Origin: Nitrospira sp.
GTDB lineage: Bacteria > Nitrospirota > Nitrospiria > Nitrospirales > Nitrospiraceae
Length of the DNA: 64,000 bases
Direction: 5' to 3'
Assembly (NCBI GenBank): GCA_035968315.1
Contig: JAVYIN010000005.1
Coordinates: forward strand, 124,001-188,000
Below, piece after piece: positions 43,934-54,011 of this stretch (position 1 is the stretch's first letter; every line of letters begins with the position of its first letter). The position numbers were made by a program, and so were the translations under genes. Under the pieces are notes generated by a model. That model had not been told where the DNA came from and searched no databases. It worked only from the letters and a program-made list of their open reading frames with translations.

Positions 43934-46750
43934 TTGAACGCTGCAGGACCATCTCGCGAGCAACGCTCGTCTCACCGATTGTGGTGCTGGTGGGCGCGCC
44001 CCCTGATTGTCGGGATCACCCTGATTGCGCTGGTGATGGGAGGGCTCTTCTCTCTGAATGTCCGGACGCAATTGATCGAGGGGGCCGGCAAACGGCTGGC
44101 CTTGGCCGCCAGTACCAGCGCAGAGCAAATCGACCGGATGCTGTCTGAGCGGTACGGGGATATGTCGTTGTTTGCGCAAACCCGTGTGTTTCAGGAGCAG
44201 CGGGTCCCGGCCATGACGCAGGCCTTGGCCGACATTCAACAGGCCAATCCCGTCTATGCCTGGATCGGCGTGACAGATGAGGCCGGGCGAATTATGGCGG
44301 CGACCGATCGGGCGACGGTCGGCCAGGATGTGTCCGGCGAGGCATGGTTTCGCGAGGCCCTCGCACGCACCGGACCTCGGGTCATGCTGCAGGATATCCA
44401 GCGTTCGGCGGTGGCCGGCAATATGCTCACCGTGGGATTCACCGCTGTGATTCGAGGGCCGGCAGGACAATTCCGAGGCGTCATGGCCAGCCGTGTCGGC
44501 CTTCCGGTCTTGGAGGGCATCATTGCCAGGACGCTGGACACGATTCGGATCCAGGAAGGCCTGTCGGCGCGGATTGAGTATCAGCTGCGCGACCGTGACG
44601 GCGCGCTTGCCGCCGATTCGATCGGGGCTGGGGAGACCCCTGTGAATCAAGTCACGAATCCGCCCTCGCCCGTGCCGCAGGATCAGGCGGACGGATCCGG
44701 GTACCGGGAGGAAGCGGATGCCCGCCGGCACGTCTCCATCGTGACCGGCTTTGCTCAGACCAAGGGCTATGAGGCCTTCCCCGGATTTCACTGGCGCATC
44801 CTGACGCAGATGGATCGCGACGGAATTCTCGCACCCTTGCGGGCGCAATTGGTGCCCCTGGGGTGGGCTGGCGCCGTCTTGCTGGCGCCTTCCATCGGGC
44901 TGCTGTGGTGGACGACGGGGTCGTTGAAACGGGAGTGGATGCGGGCCACCCAGCATGAGCGGTTGCTGCAGAGGCACAGCGGAGCGCTCGAAGCCTTGCT
45001 GGAGAGCACCAGGCGCCTCACCTCCGAGCAGAAGCTCCCCCAGCTCTTGCAGCAGGTGTGCGAGACTGCCCACGCCTTGACCGGGGCCTCCTATGCCGCC
45101 CTTGCGGTCTTTGACACGGCGACTCGGCAGGTGACGCAGTTCATTACCGCCGGGATGGATCCCGCGACGCAAGCGGCGATTGGCGCGCTGCCGGCCGGGC
45201 GGGGATTGTTGGGGACGCTGAATGAGCGGACGTCGATCATTCGGCTGCGCGATCTGACGCAGCATCCGGGATTTACCGGCTTCCCGCCGCATCATCCCCC
45301 CATGCGATCCTTGTTGGGGCTGGCCATTCTCGTGGGGCCTCGGGTGTATGGCCGGCTGTATGTGTCGGATAAGCGGGGCACGGCCGGCGCGGATGCTGTC
45401 CCCGGCGGCTCACGCGGCCCTGCCGAGTTCACGGAGCTGGATGAAGCCCTCATGACCGCGCTGGCCGCGCATGCCGGCGTCGCGATCGAAAAAACGAAGT
45501 TGCTGGAAGAGGCGCAGGCCAGCGCGCAGGCCAAATCGGAATTCCTCGCGACGATGAGTCATGAGATTCGCACGCCGATGAATGGGGTGATCGGCATGAC
45601 CGGCCTGCTGTTGGAGACGGACCTGACCCCCGAGCAGCGGGACTATGCCGCGACCATTCGGAACAGCAGCGAGCATCTCTTGATGGTGATCAACGATATT
45701 CTCGATTTTTCCAAGATCGAAGCCGGAAAGATGCTGCTGGAGGCGATTGAGTTCGATCTGCGTGCGACGGTGGAGGGCGTCGTGCGGTTGCTGGAGTCCG
45801 GCGCCAGGGACAAAGGCGTGGCCCTCACCTGCCGGGTGCAGGCGGATGTGCCCACGGCCTTGCGGGGGGATCCCGGGCGTCTTCGCCAGATCGTCTTGAA
45901 TCTTGTCGGGAACGCCATCAAGTTCACCGCGCAGGGCGAGGTCGTGGTCACGATCGGACTGGTGCGCCAGACCGCAGAGAAGGCCACTGTTCGGGTAGAG
46001 GTCCGTGATACGGGGATCGGCCTGTCTCCTGCCGTGCAAGGGCGCCTGTTTCAATCCTTCAGCCAGGCGGATACCTCGACGACGAGACAGTATGGGGGGA
46101 CCGGATTGGGGCTCGCCATCTGCAAACGGCTCGTGTCGCTCATGGGCGGGGAGATCGGCGTGGACAGCCAGGTGGGTGTGGGGAGCACCTTCTGGTTTGC
46201 GGTCACCTTCGAGAAACAGCCGGCTGCGGTGTTGCCTGCAGGGGCTCCCCTTGTGCAGGATCTCCGGGGCTTGCATCTGTGTCTGGTGAACGATCATCCC
46301 CTCAGCCGGCGCATGCTGGAATTGTACGCGGCTAAATGGGGAGTGCGCTGCCTGGTCGCCGACAACGGGGGGCAGGCCTTGGAGCGCTTGCGCGCCTGCG
46401 CGGAGCGTGGTGATCCGTGCGAGGTGGCGATCATCGACCGGGACATGTCCGGGATGGACGGGCGGGCCTTGGCCGCGGCGATGAAAGCCGATCCCGTTTT
46501 GGCCGCCACGCACCTGATCGTGCTGGCCTCGCAAGAAGAGCCTGGCGGCACAGAGGAGGCCGCGCAGGCGTGGTACGCGGCCTGTCTTGCGAAGCCGGTG
46601 CACGAAGCGCAGCTGCAGGCCTGTCTCGTCGCGGCGCGGCAGGCGGCGCGCGAGCGGGCGTCCTGTTCGGCGGGATCCGGCGAGCCGGCGTCCGAGGCGG
46701 CGGGGAGTTCCCGTGACGGGTTGCTGCCGGGGCAAGCCGATGCGGCCTGA
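43934..46750 (+). CDS. Hybrid sensor histidine kinase (dCache-GAF-HisKA-HATPase-REC)
   Basis: The start is taken as TTG 43934, preceded by GGAGG with 6-bp spacing; ATG 43910 is an in-frame alternative without a ribosome site. The 938-residue product has TM1 (about 21-43), a periplasmic Cache-like sensor, TM2 near 315, a GAF domain (about 345-515), HisKA with His543 ([23 protein letters not shown]), an ATPase domain ([23 protein letters not shown]) and a C-terminal receiver with Asp835/Asp837 ([11 protein letters not shown]). The receiver's acidic pocket reads LVNDHP, so it may be weakly active. A stand-alone receiver protein follows. Confidence 0.87.
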   Translation: MNAAGPSREQRSSHRLWCWWARPLIVGITLIALVMGGLFSLNVRTQLIEGAGKRLALAASTSAEQIDRMLSERYGDMSLFAQTRVFQEQRVPAMTQALADIQQANPVYAWIGVTDEAGRIMAATDRATVGQDVSGEAWFREALARTGPRVMLQDIQRSAVAGNMLTVGFTAVIRGPAGQFRGVMASRVGLPVLEGIIARTLDTIRIQEGLSARIEYQLRDRDGALAADSIGAGETPVNQVTNPPSPVPQDQADGSGYREEADARRHVSIVTGFAQTKGYEAFPGFHWRILTQMDRDGILAPLRAQLVPLGWAGAVLLAPSIGLLWWTTGSLKREWMRATQHERLLQRHSGALEALLESTRRLTSEQKLPQLLQQVCETAHALTGASYAALAVFDTATRQVTQFITAGMDPATQAAIGALPAGRGLLGTLNERTSIIRLRDLTQHPGFTGFPPHHPPMRSLLGLAILVGPRVYGRLYVSDKRGTAGADAVPGGSRGPAEFTELDEALMTALAAHAGVAIEKTKLLEEAQASAQAKSEFLATMSHEIRTPMNGVIGMTGLLLETDLTPEQRDYAATIRNSSEHLLMVINDILDFSKIEAGKMLLEAIEFDLRATVEGVVRLLESGARDKGVALTCRVQADVPTALRGDPGRLRQIVLNLVGNAIKFTAQGEVVVTIGLVRQTAEKATVRVEVRDTGIGLSPAVQGRLFQSFSQADTSTTRQYGGTGLGLAICKRLVSLMGGEIGVDSQVGVGSTFWFAVTFEKQPAAVLPAGAPLVQDLRGLHLCLVNDHPLSRRMLELYAAKWGVRCLVADNGGQALERLRACAERGDPCEVAIIDRDMSGMDGRALAAAMKADPVLAATHLIVLASQEEPGGTEEAAQAWYAACLAKPVHEAQLQACLVAARQAARERASCSAGSGEPASEAAGSSRDGLLPGQADAA

Positions 46751-46853
46751 GGTTTTGGCCAAGGGGCTTGTGCCGTGAGAGGCCAAGAGAAGTGGCGGCG
46801 ATTCTGTGTGCCTGAGCAGGAAAGAGGAATTATATTAACCAAGGACATGCGCG

Positions 46854-47591
46854 ATGAGCATTTTAATCGTGGAAGACAATGCGGTGAATGCCAAATTGTT
46901 AGCGCTCCAGCTCAAAGGGAGCGGGTATCGCACCATCGTGGCGGATGGCGGCGCGGCGGCGCTGGAGATCCTGCGCGGCCCGGAGGTCATCGAGCTCATC
47001 ATCACGGATTTTATGATGCCGGAGATGAACGGGTTGGAGATGATTGGCCTGATCAAGGCGATGCCGGAGCGCCGGGATCTTCCGATTCTGATCGCCTCTG
47101 CCTATTCGGATCTCCATACGGTCTCGAAGGCGAAAGCCCTCGGCTGCCAGGGATTCCTCGTCAAACCCGTCGAGAAAGCGCAGTTGCTCAAGCGGGTGGC
47201 GGACCTGCTGAAGCAGGACACGCTCCCTGTCTTGCAAGAGAAGCGGCATATGATGGCGAAGTTGGGCATCGATGCGGAGCAATACGATGATCTTGCCCGG
47301 CTGTTCAGGGCGCAATTGGATGCGGCGCTGCCGGCGGTCGTGCTGGAGCAACAGGATTCGGACGCGGGAATTTCGGAGAATCTTGGCTATTTGCTCAAAG
47401 AGCTGGCCGAGAGCGCGGCGTTTCTCGGGGCCGAGAAATTTCTCCGGCTCTATGAGCAATGTAAAGGTAATTCTTTGCCGAAGCGGTCGCACGGCCAGGC
47501 TTTGAAAGAGGCGCTTCAGGAATTAGACCAGGCGCTGAGCGCGTGTACGAAGCCCTCAACGGAGGCGCCGCCGTCGAGTGCGGCGGCCTGA
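46854..47591 (+). CDS. Response regulator with C-terminal Hpt-like helical domain
   Basis: The 245-residue product has a standard receiver (VEDN, Asp52 in IITDFMMPEMNG, Lys in FLVKPVEK). A helical tail of about 110 residues follows; its segment LGYLLKELAESAAFLGAEKFL resembles the AHTLKGSAxxLGA helix of Hpt phosphotransfer domains but has no histidine there. It may be a pseudo-Hpt used for docking. The gene lies 103 bp after the hybrid kinase on the same strand and is a likely partner. Confidence 0.8.
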   Translation: MSILIVEDNAVNAKLLALQLKGSGYRTIVADGGAAALEILRGPEVIELIITDFMMPEMNGLEMIGLIKAMPERRDLPILIASAYSDLHTVSKAKALGCQGFLVKPVEKAQLLKRVADLLKQDTLPVLQEKRHMMAKLGIDAEQYDDLARLFRAQLDAALPAVVLEQQDSDAGISENLGYLLKELAESAAFLGAEKFLRLYEQCKGNSLPKRSHGQALKEALQELDQALSACTKPSTEAPPSSAAA

Positions 47592-47729
47592 CGGTTCGAT
47601 CCTCCTGCAGTATCGCCGGGTGGGGCTGAACCGGAGCGCCGGAGCCCCGCGCTGCGCGCCGAATCTGCGGAGCCGCGTCCCTGTCTGGTATCGGTCCAAT
47701 CGAAAAACCCCTTATCCTATGCAGGTTTG

Positions 47730-47759
47730 TTGGATTTCAACGCAAGGTTCCGGTAAGAT
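47730..47759 (+). promoter_or_regulatory. Candidate sigma-70 promoter of the AsmA-like gene
   Basis: TTGGAT (47730-47735) and TAAGAT (47754-47759) are 18 bp apart. Transcription would start about 30 nt before the GTG at 47796. Confidence 0.4.
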
Positions 47760-47795
47760 CGCGCCGGTTTGAATATTTCTCGTGAAGAGGGTGGC

Positions 47796-50700
47796 GTGTC
47801 GCGTCTTCGGCTTGGGTTTATGGTGTTGCTTGTTCTGCTGGTGCTGGCCGGCGCGGCGATCCTGTTTTCAAACACCCTCTTTGGCCAAGACTATCTCAAG
47901 GAATTTGTCTTGGCGCAGCTGGAGGAAAGCCTCGGCCGCAAGATCGAAGTCCATCGGGTGAAGGTGGTGCTCTTCCCGAGCATCCGGGTGGACCTCAGCC
48001 AAGTCGCCATTCACGATCCCCATTCAGAGCAGGTGGTACTGTCCGCGAAGCGGATCGATCTCGTCCTGCGGTTTCTTCCCTTATTGAAAAAACAAGTGGT
48101 CGGCAAGCGATTGCTGGTTGAAGAGCCGGTGCTGACCATCCGCCGGAACGAGGCGGGGCACTGGAATATGCTGGATGGGACGAATCAGGCGGCGACCGAT
48201 CAGCGGACGATGGAGATGCTCACGCGGGTCTTTTTGATTCGCGAGGCGCGGGTGGTCAATGGGACGGTCACGGTCATCGATGAGGGCCGGGCGGACGGGG
48301 TTCGGTCGCTTACCCTGGAGCAGGTCGAAGCAGGGGTGGTGATCCGGCCGGAACAGGGCGTGGCGGATGTGCAGGTGTCGGTGGCGCAGACGGGAGAGGG
48401 CGGGCTCGCGGCGGTCTCGCTGGAGGGCCAGGTGAAGCGGGTGGAGCGGTCCGCGGCGCTGGCGGCGGAGGGCGCCCCTGCTCCTCTGCCCGTGTTTCAG
48501 TTCGAGGGGCGCGTGGAGGCGGCGAATCTGGCCCTGCGTGGGATTGCCGATTTCTTCGGGCCTCGGCCGGTTCCCGATCAGATTCAGGGGCTCATCAATC
48601 TTCAAGGCCAGGTGCGTGTGTTGCCCGGATTATCCGGATACGACGCGGTGCTGTCGTCCCTGACGGCGCGGGTGAATCAGTTGAGTGTGACGGGGAAAGC
48701 GAATCTGTCCGGACTGCTGACCCCGCAGCCGACGTTTGCGGTGACGTTTAATTCATCCTGGGTCACGCTGCCGGAATTGCTGGCGACGATTCCGGCGCAA
48801 TGGATTCATGCGCAGCTCCCGGCGATTATGGCCGAGCATCAGATCGACGGGAAAGTGCAGCTGGTGAACGCGACGGTGACCGGATCGGCGGCGGCGGGTC
48901 CGCAGCTCTCGGTGACCGGGGAGTTTCACATTCAAGAGGGCCGTGCGTTGCTGGGGCAGGAGCGCGTGCTGGCGAAGGATCTTGCCGGGGTGGTGGCGGT
49001 CGAGCCGGGCCGGGTGCGCGTGGGGGCATTCACGGGGAGTTACGGGGCGATTCAGATTACAGAGGGGAAGGCCCAGGTCTCGTTTCTGGAGGCCGGCCCC
49101 TGGCTGGAGCTGGATATCACCGGCAGCATGGCGGCGGCCGAGTTGGTGCAGTTTCTCGGCAAGACGGTGAAGTCGGAACAGCTGGCCGCCCTGCTGGCGG
49201 GGATGCGGGATGTGGAAGGGCTGACGCTGCCGACGTTTCGCCTCGTGGGGCCGCTGACCCAGCCTGACGGCATTACCTTCGCCGGCGGGGAGATCACGGC
49301 GCGGTACGTCAGCTTCACCCATCCGTCGCTTCCGGAGCGGGTCACCGGGTTGCAGGGCCGTGTGATTCTCGCCGAGGGCGGCACGCAGTTCGATCAAGTC
49401 ACCGGGCATCTGGGGGATACGACCCTGCAGGCGCAGGGAGTGGTGACGGGCGGCGCTGCCAGCCGGTTTCAGGACTTTGTCATCCGCGCGTACGGCGATG
49501 CCGGCCGCATCGCGAGGTTTGTGCCCGGCGGGGTGGTGCCGGCCGGAATGTTCGAGGGCCTCCTCAGCGCGGCGGTGCAGCTGACCGGCGCGACGGGCGC
49601 TCCGCATGTGCGGGGCAATCTGGTGCTGACGGAGTCGAGGGTGGTGGTGCCGGATGTGATGGAAAAGCCCGTCGGCGCGCCCGCGGTGCTGGAGTTTGAA
49701 GGCGATTTGACGCAGAAGAATGCCGCGACGGTCACGCTGGTGGAGCTGGTCGTGCCGGCGGCAAGGATTCCGGTCAAGGGGACGATCAAGGTCGGCGGGA
49801 AGTTTTCCATCGATGTGGCGGTGGCCACGGGCGTCCTGTCGCTGTCGAGCTTGCCGGAATGGATTGCCAAAGGCGGATTCGAAGCGGGCCAGGTGGAAGT
49901 GTCGCTCGATGTCAAAGGCAAGGAGACCGATTGGAAGAATTGGCGGACGACGGGGTGGCTGGCGCTGACCAACGGCCTGATGCAGGTCAAGGGCGGCGGG
50001 TATGTGGAGGACCTCTATGCGCGGGTGAAGCTGGTGCGGAACGGCATGGAGATCAAGCGGCTGTCGTTCAAGGTGCAGGACAGTGATCTGGCCCTGGAGG
50101 CGACGGTGCGGAATTGGCCGGGCAAGCCGGTCATCACCGGCAAGATCGAGTCCAATCAGCTGGATCTTGACCTGGTGATTCCCAAAGGGGAGCGGTCGCC
50201 GATGCGCGAGGTCCTCGAATCTCTCGCGGCCACGAGCCAGACGGCGGTGACGGCGTCGGTGGCGCGGGCGCACTATCAGCATCTCAAGTTCGGCGGGCTC
50301 ACGGCGCGGATCATGCTGCAAGACGGCATGCTGGACATCGACCGGATTGCCGGCGGGTCGGCCAATGGGCAGGTGGCCGGGCGGGTCGTGGTGCATCTTC
50401 CGCGGAACGAGCCGACGGACGTCGACGTGTCGCTGCGCGCGACCGGATTGGAAGCGGAGGATCTGCTGCGGCTGATGCATGCGGAGACGCAGGGCATCTC
50501 CGGCCTGGTGCGGGTGAGCGGATCGATCCGCGGCCATGGACGGAATCCGCACGGCGTGTACCCCTCGCTCAATGGGAAGGCCGAGGTGCTGTTGGAGGAC
50601 GGTCGCATCTTGAAAGAAAAAGAGCGCGCCATTTGGAAGATTCTGAGCATCCTCAACCTGCCGGCGGTCTTGCAGGGCAAGGTCGATTTGGAAAAGGACG

Positions 50701-51155
50701 GCTTGCCCTATAACAAAATCGCGGCGACGCTGACGATTCAGAACGGGTCGGTTCAAACGGAAAACCTGATTATCGACAGTCCGATTCTGAAAATCACGGC
50801 CGCGGGGAACTACGACTTGCCCACCGATCAGCTGGACATGGTCGTCGTGGTCAGTCCCTTCGGGTCCTATTCAAAGTTTATCAATTCGATTCCGTTATTC
50901 GGACGCATTTTGGCCGGCGAGCGCACCGGGATGGCGACGGCGATCTTCTCCATCAAGGGCGCCTTGGAAGATCCCGAGGTCACCTATCTGCCGATGAAGT
51001 CGTTTGCGGCCGGCCTGTCGGGGCTGGCGCAGCTGGCCATCGATGTGCTGAAGAATACGCTGACGCTGCCGATGGATTTGGTGACGCCGAACGACGGGAA
51101 GCCGGCCGAGCCGTTGCGCGACGCGGCGCCTGAGCCAGTGCCCGCCACGCCTTGA
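47796..51155 (+). CDS. AsmA/YhdP-like giant envelope protein
   Basis: The start is GTG 47796 with GAGG 6 bp upstream; TTG 47769 is in frame but less likely. The 1119-residue protein has one N-terminal membrane anchor (about 6-28), then the AsmA opening (LEESLGRKIEVHRVKVVLFPSIRVDLSQVAI). Long repetitive beta-rich segments follow, with an AsmA-like C-terminal block (YNKIAATLTIQNGSVQTENLIIDSPILKITAAGNYDL) and an IPLFGRILAG motif. AsmA-family proteins are thought to form bridges that carry phospholipid toward the outer membrane. The Ala/Pro-rich tail is not conserved in type. Confidence 0.85.
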   Translation: MSRLRLGFMVLLVLLVLAGAAILFSNTLFGQDYLKEFVLAQLEESLGRKIEVHRVKVVLFPSIRVDLSQVAIHDPHSEQVVLSAKRIDLVLRFLPLLKKQVVGKRLLVEEPVLTIRRNEAGHWNMLDGTNQAATDQRTMEMLTRVFLIREARVVNGTVTVIDEGRADGVRSLTLEQVEAGVVIRPEQGVADVQVSVAQTGEGGLAAVSLEGQVKRVERSAALAAEGAPAPLPVFQFEGRVEAANLALRGIADFFGPRPVPDQIQGLINLQGQVRVLPGLSGYDAVLSSLTARVNQLSVTGKANLSGLLTPQPTFAVTFNSSWVTLPELLATIPAQWIHAQLPAIMAEHQIDGKVQLVNATVTGSAAAGPQLSVTGEFHIQEGRALLGQERVLAKDLAGVVAVEPGRVRVGAFTGSYGAIQITEGKAQVSFLEAGPWLELDITGSMAAAELVQFLGKTVKSEQLAALLAGMRDVEGLTLPTFRLVGPLTQPDGITFAGGEITARYVSFTHPSLPERVTGLQGRVILAEGGTQFDQVTGHLGDTTLQAQGVVTGGAASRFQDFVIRAYGDAGRIARFVPGGVVPAGMFEGLLSAAVQLTGATGAPHVRGNLVLTESRVVVPDVMEKPVGAPAVLEFEGDLTQKNAATVTLVELVVPAARIPVKGTIKVGGKFSIDVAVATGVLSLSSLPEWIAKGGFEAGQVEVSLDVKGKETDWKNWRTTGWLALTNGLMQVKGGGYVEDLYARVKLVRNGMEIKRLSFKVQDSDLALEATVRNWPGKPVITGKIESNQLDLDLVIPKGERSPMREVLESLAATSQTAVTASVARAHYQHLKFGGLTARIMLQDGMLDIDRIAGGSANGQVAGRVVVHLPRNEPTDVDVSLRATGLEAEDLLRLMHAETQGISGLVRVSGSIRGHGRNPHGVYPSLNGKAEVLLEDGRILKEKERAIWKILSILNLPAVLQGKVDLEKDGLPYNKIAATLTIQNGSVQTENLIIDSPILKITAAGNYDLPTDQLDMVVVVSPFGSYSKFINSIPLFGRILAGERTGMATAIFSIKGALEDPEVTYLPMKSFAAGLSGLAQLAIDVLKNTLTLPMDLVTPNDGKPAEPLRDAAPEPVPATP

Positions 51156-51180
51156 CCGACCCCGGACCCCATGTTAGCAT
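51152..51180 (+). promoter_or_regulatory. Candidate sigma-70 promoter of the M24 peptidase gene
   Basis: TTGACC (51152-51157) and TAGCAT (51175-51180) are 17 bp apart and overlap the end of the AsmA-like gene. The leader to ATG 51241 would be about 55 nt. Confidence 0.45.
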
Positions 51181-51240
51181 CGCCGGACGCCTCACACGAA
51201 AGGGTTTGGGCACCATCGGGCTCCGTGGTGCCGTCCATCC

Positions 51241-52389
51241 ATGAAACGATCTGCCTCCGCACAGCCTGATATCGCCACGCTCTTTATCGCCGCCAGCGAA
51301 GGCGATTCGAATCTCTACTACGCCACGCGGTTCGTGGCGCCGGATCCGTTTATATATATGGAAGTGAAGGGCGAGCGCCTCTTGGTGATGAGCGATCTCG
51401 AAATGGATCGGGCCAAGACGCAGGCGTCGGTGGACCGGGTGCTGTCGTACTCGGAGCTGGAGAAACAGGCCAAGGCGCAAGGGGTGAAAGAACCCGGCAC
51501 GGTCGATATTGTGCATGTGGTGCTGCGCGCGGCGAAGATCCGGCAGCTGCTGGTTCCGGCCAATTTCCCGTTCATCCATGCGACCCGGCTGCAAGAGATG
51601 GGCTATAGCCTGAAGCCGAAGCGGGATCCCTTCTACGAGCAGCGGGTGATCAAAACGGCCGAAGAGGTCCGGCATATCGAGGCCTCGCAGCGGGCGACGG
51701 AAGAGGCGGTGGCCGCGGCCCATGCGACGCTCAAGCAGGCCGAGATTCGCGGGCCAGAGCTGTGGCTGGACGGGGCGCCGCTGACATCGGAACGCATCAA
51801 GAAGCTGATCAATGTGAAGCTGATGGAGCGCGATTGTGTGGCGCAACATACGATTGTGGCGGGCGGCGAGCAGGCCTGCGATCCCCATCACGAGGGCAGC
51901 GGCCCCCTGCCGGCGCACCGGAGCATCATTTTCGACGTGTTCCCGCGCTCGGCCGACAGCCGCTATTTCGCCGACATGTCCCGCACCGTGATCCGGGGGA
52001 CGGCCAGCCCCGAACTGAAACGGCTCTATCAAACGGTGAAAGACGCCCAGGAAGAGGCCATCACCAAGATCAAGGACGGCGCCGACGGCATGAAGATCCA
52101 TCAGGGGATCTGTGACCGGTTTGACAAGGCCGGGTACAAGACGGGTCTGGTCGAGGGCCGGATGCAGGGCTATTTCCACGGGACCGGGCATGGGGTGGGG
52201 CTGGATATTCACGAAGCGCCGCGCATCAGCCGGACCGGGTCGCTGTTGCAGGAAGGCCATGTCGTGACCGTTGAGCCGGGACTCTACTATCCCGGGTTGG
52301 GCGCCGTGCGCATCGAGGACATGGTCCTCGTGACGAAGGACGGCTGCCGCAACCTGACGAACTTTCCGAAGATCTTCGAGCTGGATTAA
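51241..52389 (+). CDS. M24-family Xaa-Pro aminopeptidase/dipeptidase
   Basis: The 382-residue product has an N-terminal creatinase-like domain (about 1-145) and a C-terminal pita-bread domain with all five metal ligands: Asp232 (IFDVFPR), Asp245 (YFADMSRT), His317 (GTGHGVGLDIHE), Glu345 (TVEPGLY) and Glu360 (RIEDMV). It would cleave X-Pro bonds in peptides in the cytoplasm with two divalent metals. There is no signal peptide and no strong ribosome site before the ATG. Confidence 0.9.
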   Translation: MKRSASAQPDIATLFIAASEGDSNLYYATRFVAPDPFIYMEVKGERLLVMSDLEMDRAKTQASVDRVLSYSELEKQAKAQGVKEPGTVDIVHVVLRAAKIRQLLVPANFPFIHATRLQEMGYSLKPKRDPFYEQRVIKTAEEVRHIEASQRATEEAVAAAHATLKQAEIRGPELWLDGAPLTSERIKKLINVKLMERDCVAQHTIVAGGEQACDPHHEGSGPLPAHRSIIFDVFPRSADSRYFADMSRTVIRGTASPELKRLYQTVKDAQEEAITKIKDGADGMKIHQGICDRFDKAGYKTGLVEGRMQGYFHGTGHGVGLDIHEAPRISRTGSLLQEGHVVTVEPGLYYPGLGAVRIEDMVLVTKDGCRNLTNFPKIFELD

Positions 52390-52460
52390 CATGAGCGATC
52401 AGCCTTCAGCGATCAGCTTTCAGTGTTCGCTGAGGGCTGACGGCTAAAGGCTGAAAGCTT
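52386..52460. repeat. Imperfect inverted repeat between peptidase and iron-sulfur genes
   Basis: About 30 bp on the left (AGCGATCAGCCTTCAGCGAT... at 52395) and about 30 bp on the right (ending GGCTGAAAGCTT) are imperfect complements built from repeats of TCAGC and GCTGA units. It fills the gap between the two genes and could form a long hairpin. It resembles dispersed intergenic repeats. Confidence 0.55.
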
Positions 52461-52465
52461 CTTCC

Positions 52466-53437
52466 ATGCGCCTCACCATTACCCTTCAGCGGTTCAATCC
52501 CGAACAAGACGCGGCGCCGCATGACGAGGAAATTCGCCTCGATGTCAGGCGCGGCACGACGGTGCTCGATCTGCTGATCCGCATCAAGCAGGAGGTGGAT
52601 GGCCGGCTCGCGCTCCGCTATTCCTGCCGTTCGGCCATTTGCGGATCCTGCGCCATGGAGATCAATGGCGGCCAGAAGCTGGCCTGCCGCACGTCGGTCC
52701 GGCAGGAATATGCGCGTCATGGCCGGCTCCGGATCGCGCCGCTGCCGCATTTTCCGGTAATCAAGGATCTGGTCGTCGATATGGGGCCGTTCTGGCGGAA
52801 GATCCGGGATATCACGCCCTGGCTCTCCTCCTCGTCGCTCGCGGACCATCGGCCGGCTGAGGCGGCGGGGGGCCTTCCCGAACCGGCGGAGTCCCGATTC
52901 CACAATGTGGACGCCTGCATCATGTGCGGGGCCTGCGTGGCGGCCTGTACGGTGCATGCGGTGTCGCCGCAGTTTGCGGGACCAGCCGCGCTGGCCAAGG
53001 CCGACCGGTTTCTTGCCGATCCCCGTGAGTCGGAACGGGTCACGCGCGCGCGGCTGGAAGTGCTGCAAGACGAGCATGGCATCTGGGATTGCACGCGGTG
53101 CAACTTCTGCGTCGAGGTCTGTCCCAAAGATGTCAAGCCGATGGAAGCCATCATCCGGCTGCGGCGGGCCTCGCTGGACCGCCGGCTGCCTCCCACGGCC
53201 GGCGCGCGTCATATCACGGCGTTTGCCGGGCTCATCGAGGGGCAGGGGCGGCTGAATGAAGCGGTGATGCCGCTCAAAGTAGTGGGGGCCGACGGCTCCC
53301 GTTTCCGGCGAATCCTTCCATTGGGAATCAGGATGTTCTTCAAGGGCAAGGTGCCCAATCCCTTCGCGCATCGGCTGGCAGGCCTCTCGCAAATCCAGGC
53401 CATTTTTCGCCGGGGCCGCCGGGCTCCGCTGGCCTAG
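52466..53437 (+). CDS. sdhB: SdhB/FrdB-type iron-sulfur subunit with an extra cysteine
   Basis: The 323-residue protein has a plant-type [2Fe-2S] domain (Cys54, 59, 62, 74; CRSAICGSC) and a ferredoxin domain with CIMCGACVAAC (Cys151, 154, 157, 161) and CTRCNFCVEVCP (Cys209, 212, 215, 219). In usual SdhB/FrdB the second motif is C-x5-C and holds [3Fe-4S]; here Cys212 fills the position of a non-ligand residue, so a [4Fe-4S] cluster is possible. It would pass electrons between a flavoprotein and a membrane or soluble partner. No sdhA or sdhC is next to it. The tail after about 235 is longer than in E. coli SdhB. Confidence 0.87.
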   Translation: MRLTITLQRFNPEQDAAPHDEEIRLDVRRGTTVLDLLIRIKQEVDGRLALRYSCRSAICGSCAMEINGGQKLACRTSVRQEYARHGRLRIAPLPHFPVIKDLVVDMGPFWRKIRDITPWLSSSSLADHRPAEAAGGLPEPAESRFHNVDACIMCGACVAACTVHAVSPQFAGPAALAKADRFLADPRESERVTRARLEVLQDEHGIWDCTRCNFCVEVCPKDVKPMEAIIRLRRASLDRRLPPTAGARHITAFAGLIEGQGRLNEAVMPLKVVGADGSRFRRILPLGIRMFFKGKVPNPFAHRLAGLSQIQAIFRRGRRAPLA

Positions 53438-53566
53438 CCTAGCCTATCTTCCTCCTTCAGCGGCGGGTGCGCCGGCGGATCCTGCGGAAATTACAAAAAA
53501 GATGGCGGAACTCAGGCCGATTGGCAATAGTAACGGCTAGGAAACCCAAGTCCGAGGGCCGTGACT

Positions 53567-53926
53567 ATGGAACATCGGCAGCATCCCCGCTTCCCCGTGT
53601 CGTTTGCGAGCTCCTTCAGCTCGATCAATCTCGTGAAGGGCGATGGCAATGTCGTGGATCTCTCCATCCGGGGGTGCCGCATTTTCAGCCTGACCGAAGT
53701 GAAGGCCGGCACGACGCTGCAGCTGACCATGCAGGTGTCGAAGCAAGAGCCGCCGATTCAGGTGACACAGGCGGTCGTGCGATGGTATCGCGACCATTCG
53801 TTCGGTTTGGAGTTTGTGAGCCTTTCCGAAGAGGCCTGGCCCAGGCTGCAGCAGCTGGTGAAGGAGTTGGAGCGCGAGCCCTATCAGCGCGAGAATGCCT
53901 CGGAGGGGAACAGCCTGCCGTGTTAG
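53567..53926 (+). CDS. PilZ-domain protein (putative c-di-GMP binder)
   Basis: The 119-residue product from ATG 53567 (GAGGG 8 bp upstream) is a single PilZ domain with both c-di-GMP motifs: RxxxR (Arg4-Arg8, RQHPR) and DxSxxG (Asp31-Gly36, DLSIRG). It probably reports cyclic-di-GMP to an unknown partner. The next gene follows on the same strand. Confidence 0.88.
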   Translation: MEHRQHPRFPVSFASSFSSINLVKGDGNVVDLSIRGCRIFSLTEVKAGTTLQLTMQVSKQEPPIQVTQAVVRWYRDHSFGLEFVSLSEEAWPRLQQLVKELEREPYQRENASEGNSLPC

Positions 53927-54011
53927 TCGTCCATGGAATGCATGCAAGGGCAGTTCAATCGCAGGCGCCGCGCCGAGCGGGAGGCGGTCTGCGCGCAGGA
54001 GGCACCGGCTC

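Noticed and set aside
47590-47620. GGTTCGATCC, resembling a tRNA T-loop
   Set aside because: The flanking bases do not pair as a T-stem, and no acceptor, anticodon or D-arm can be drawn.
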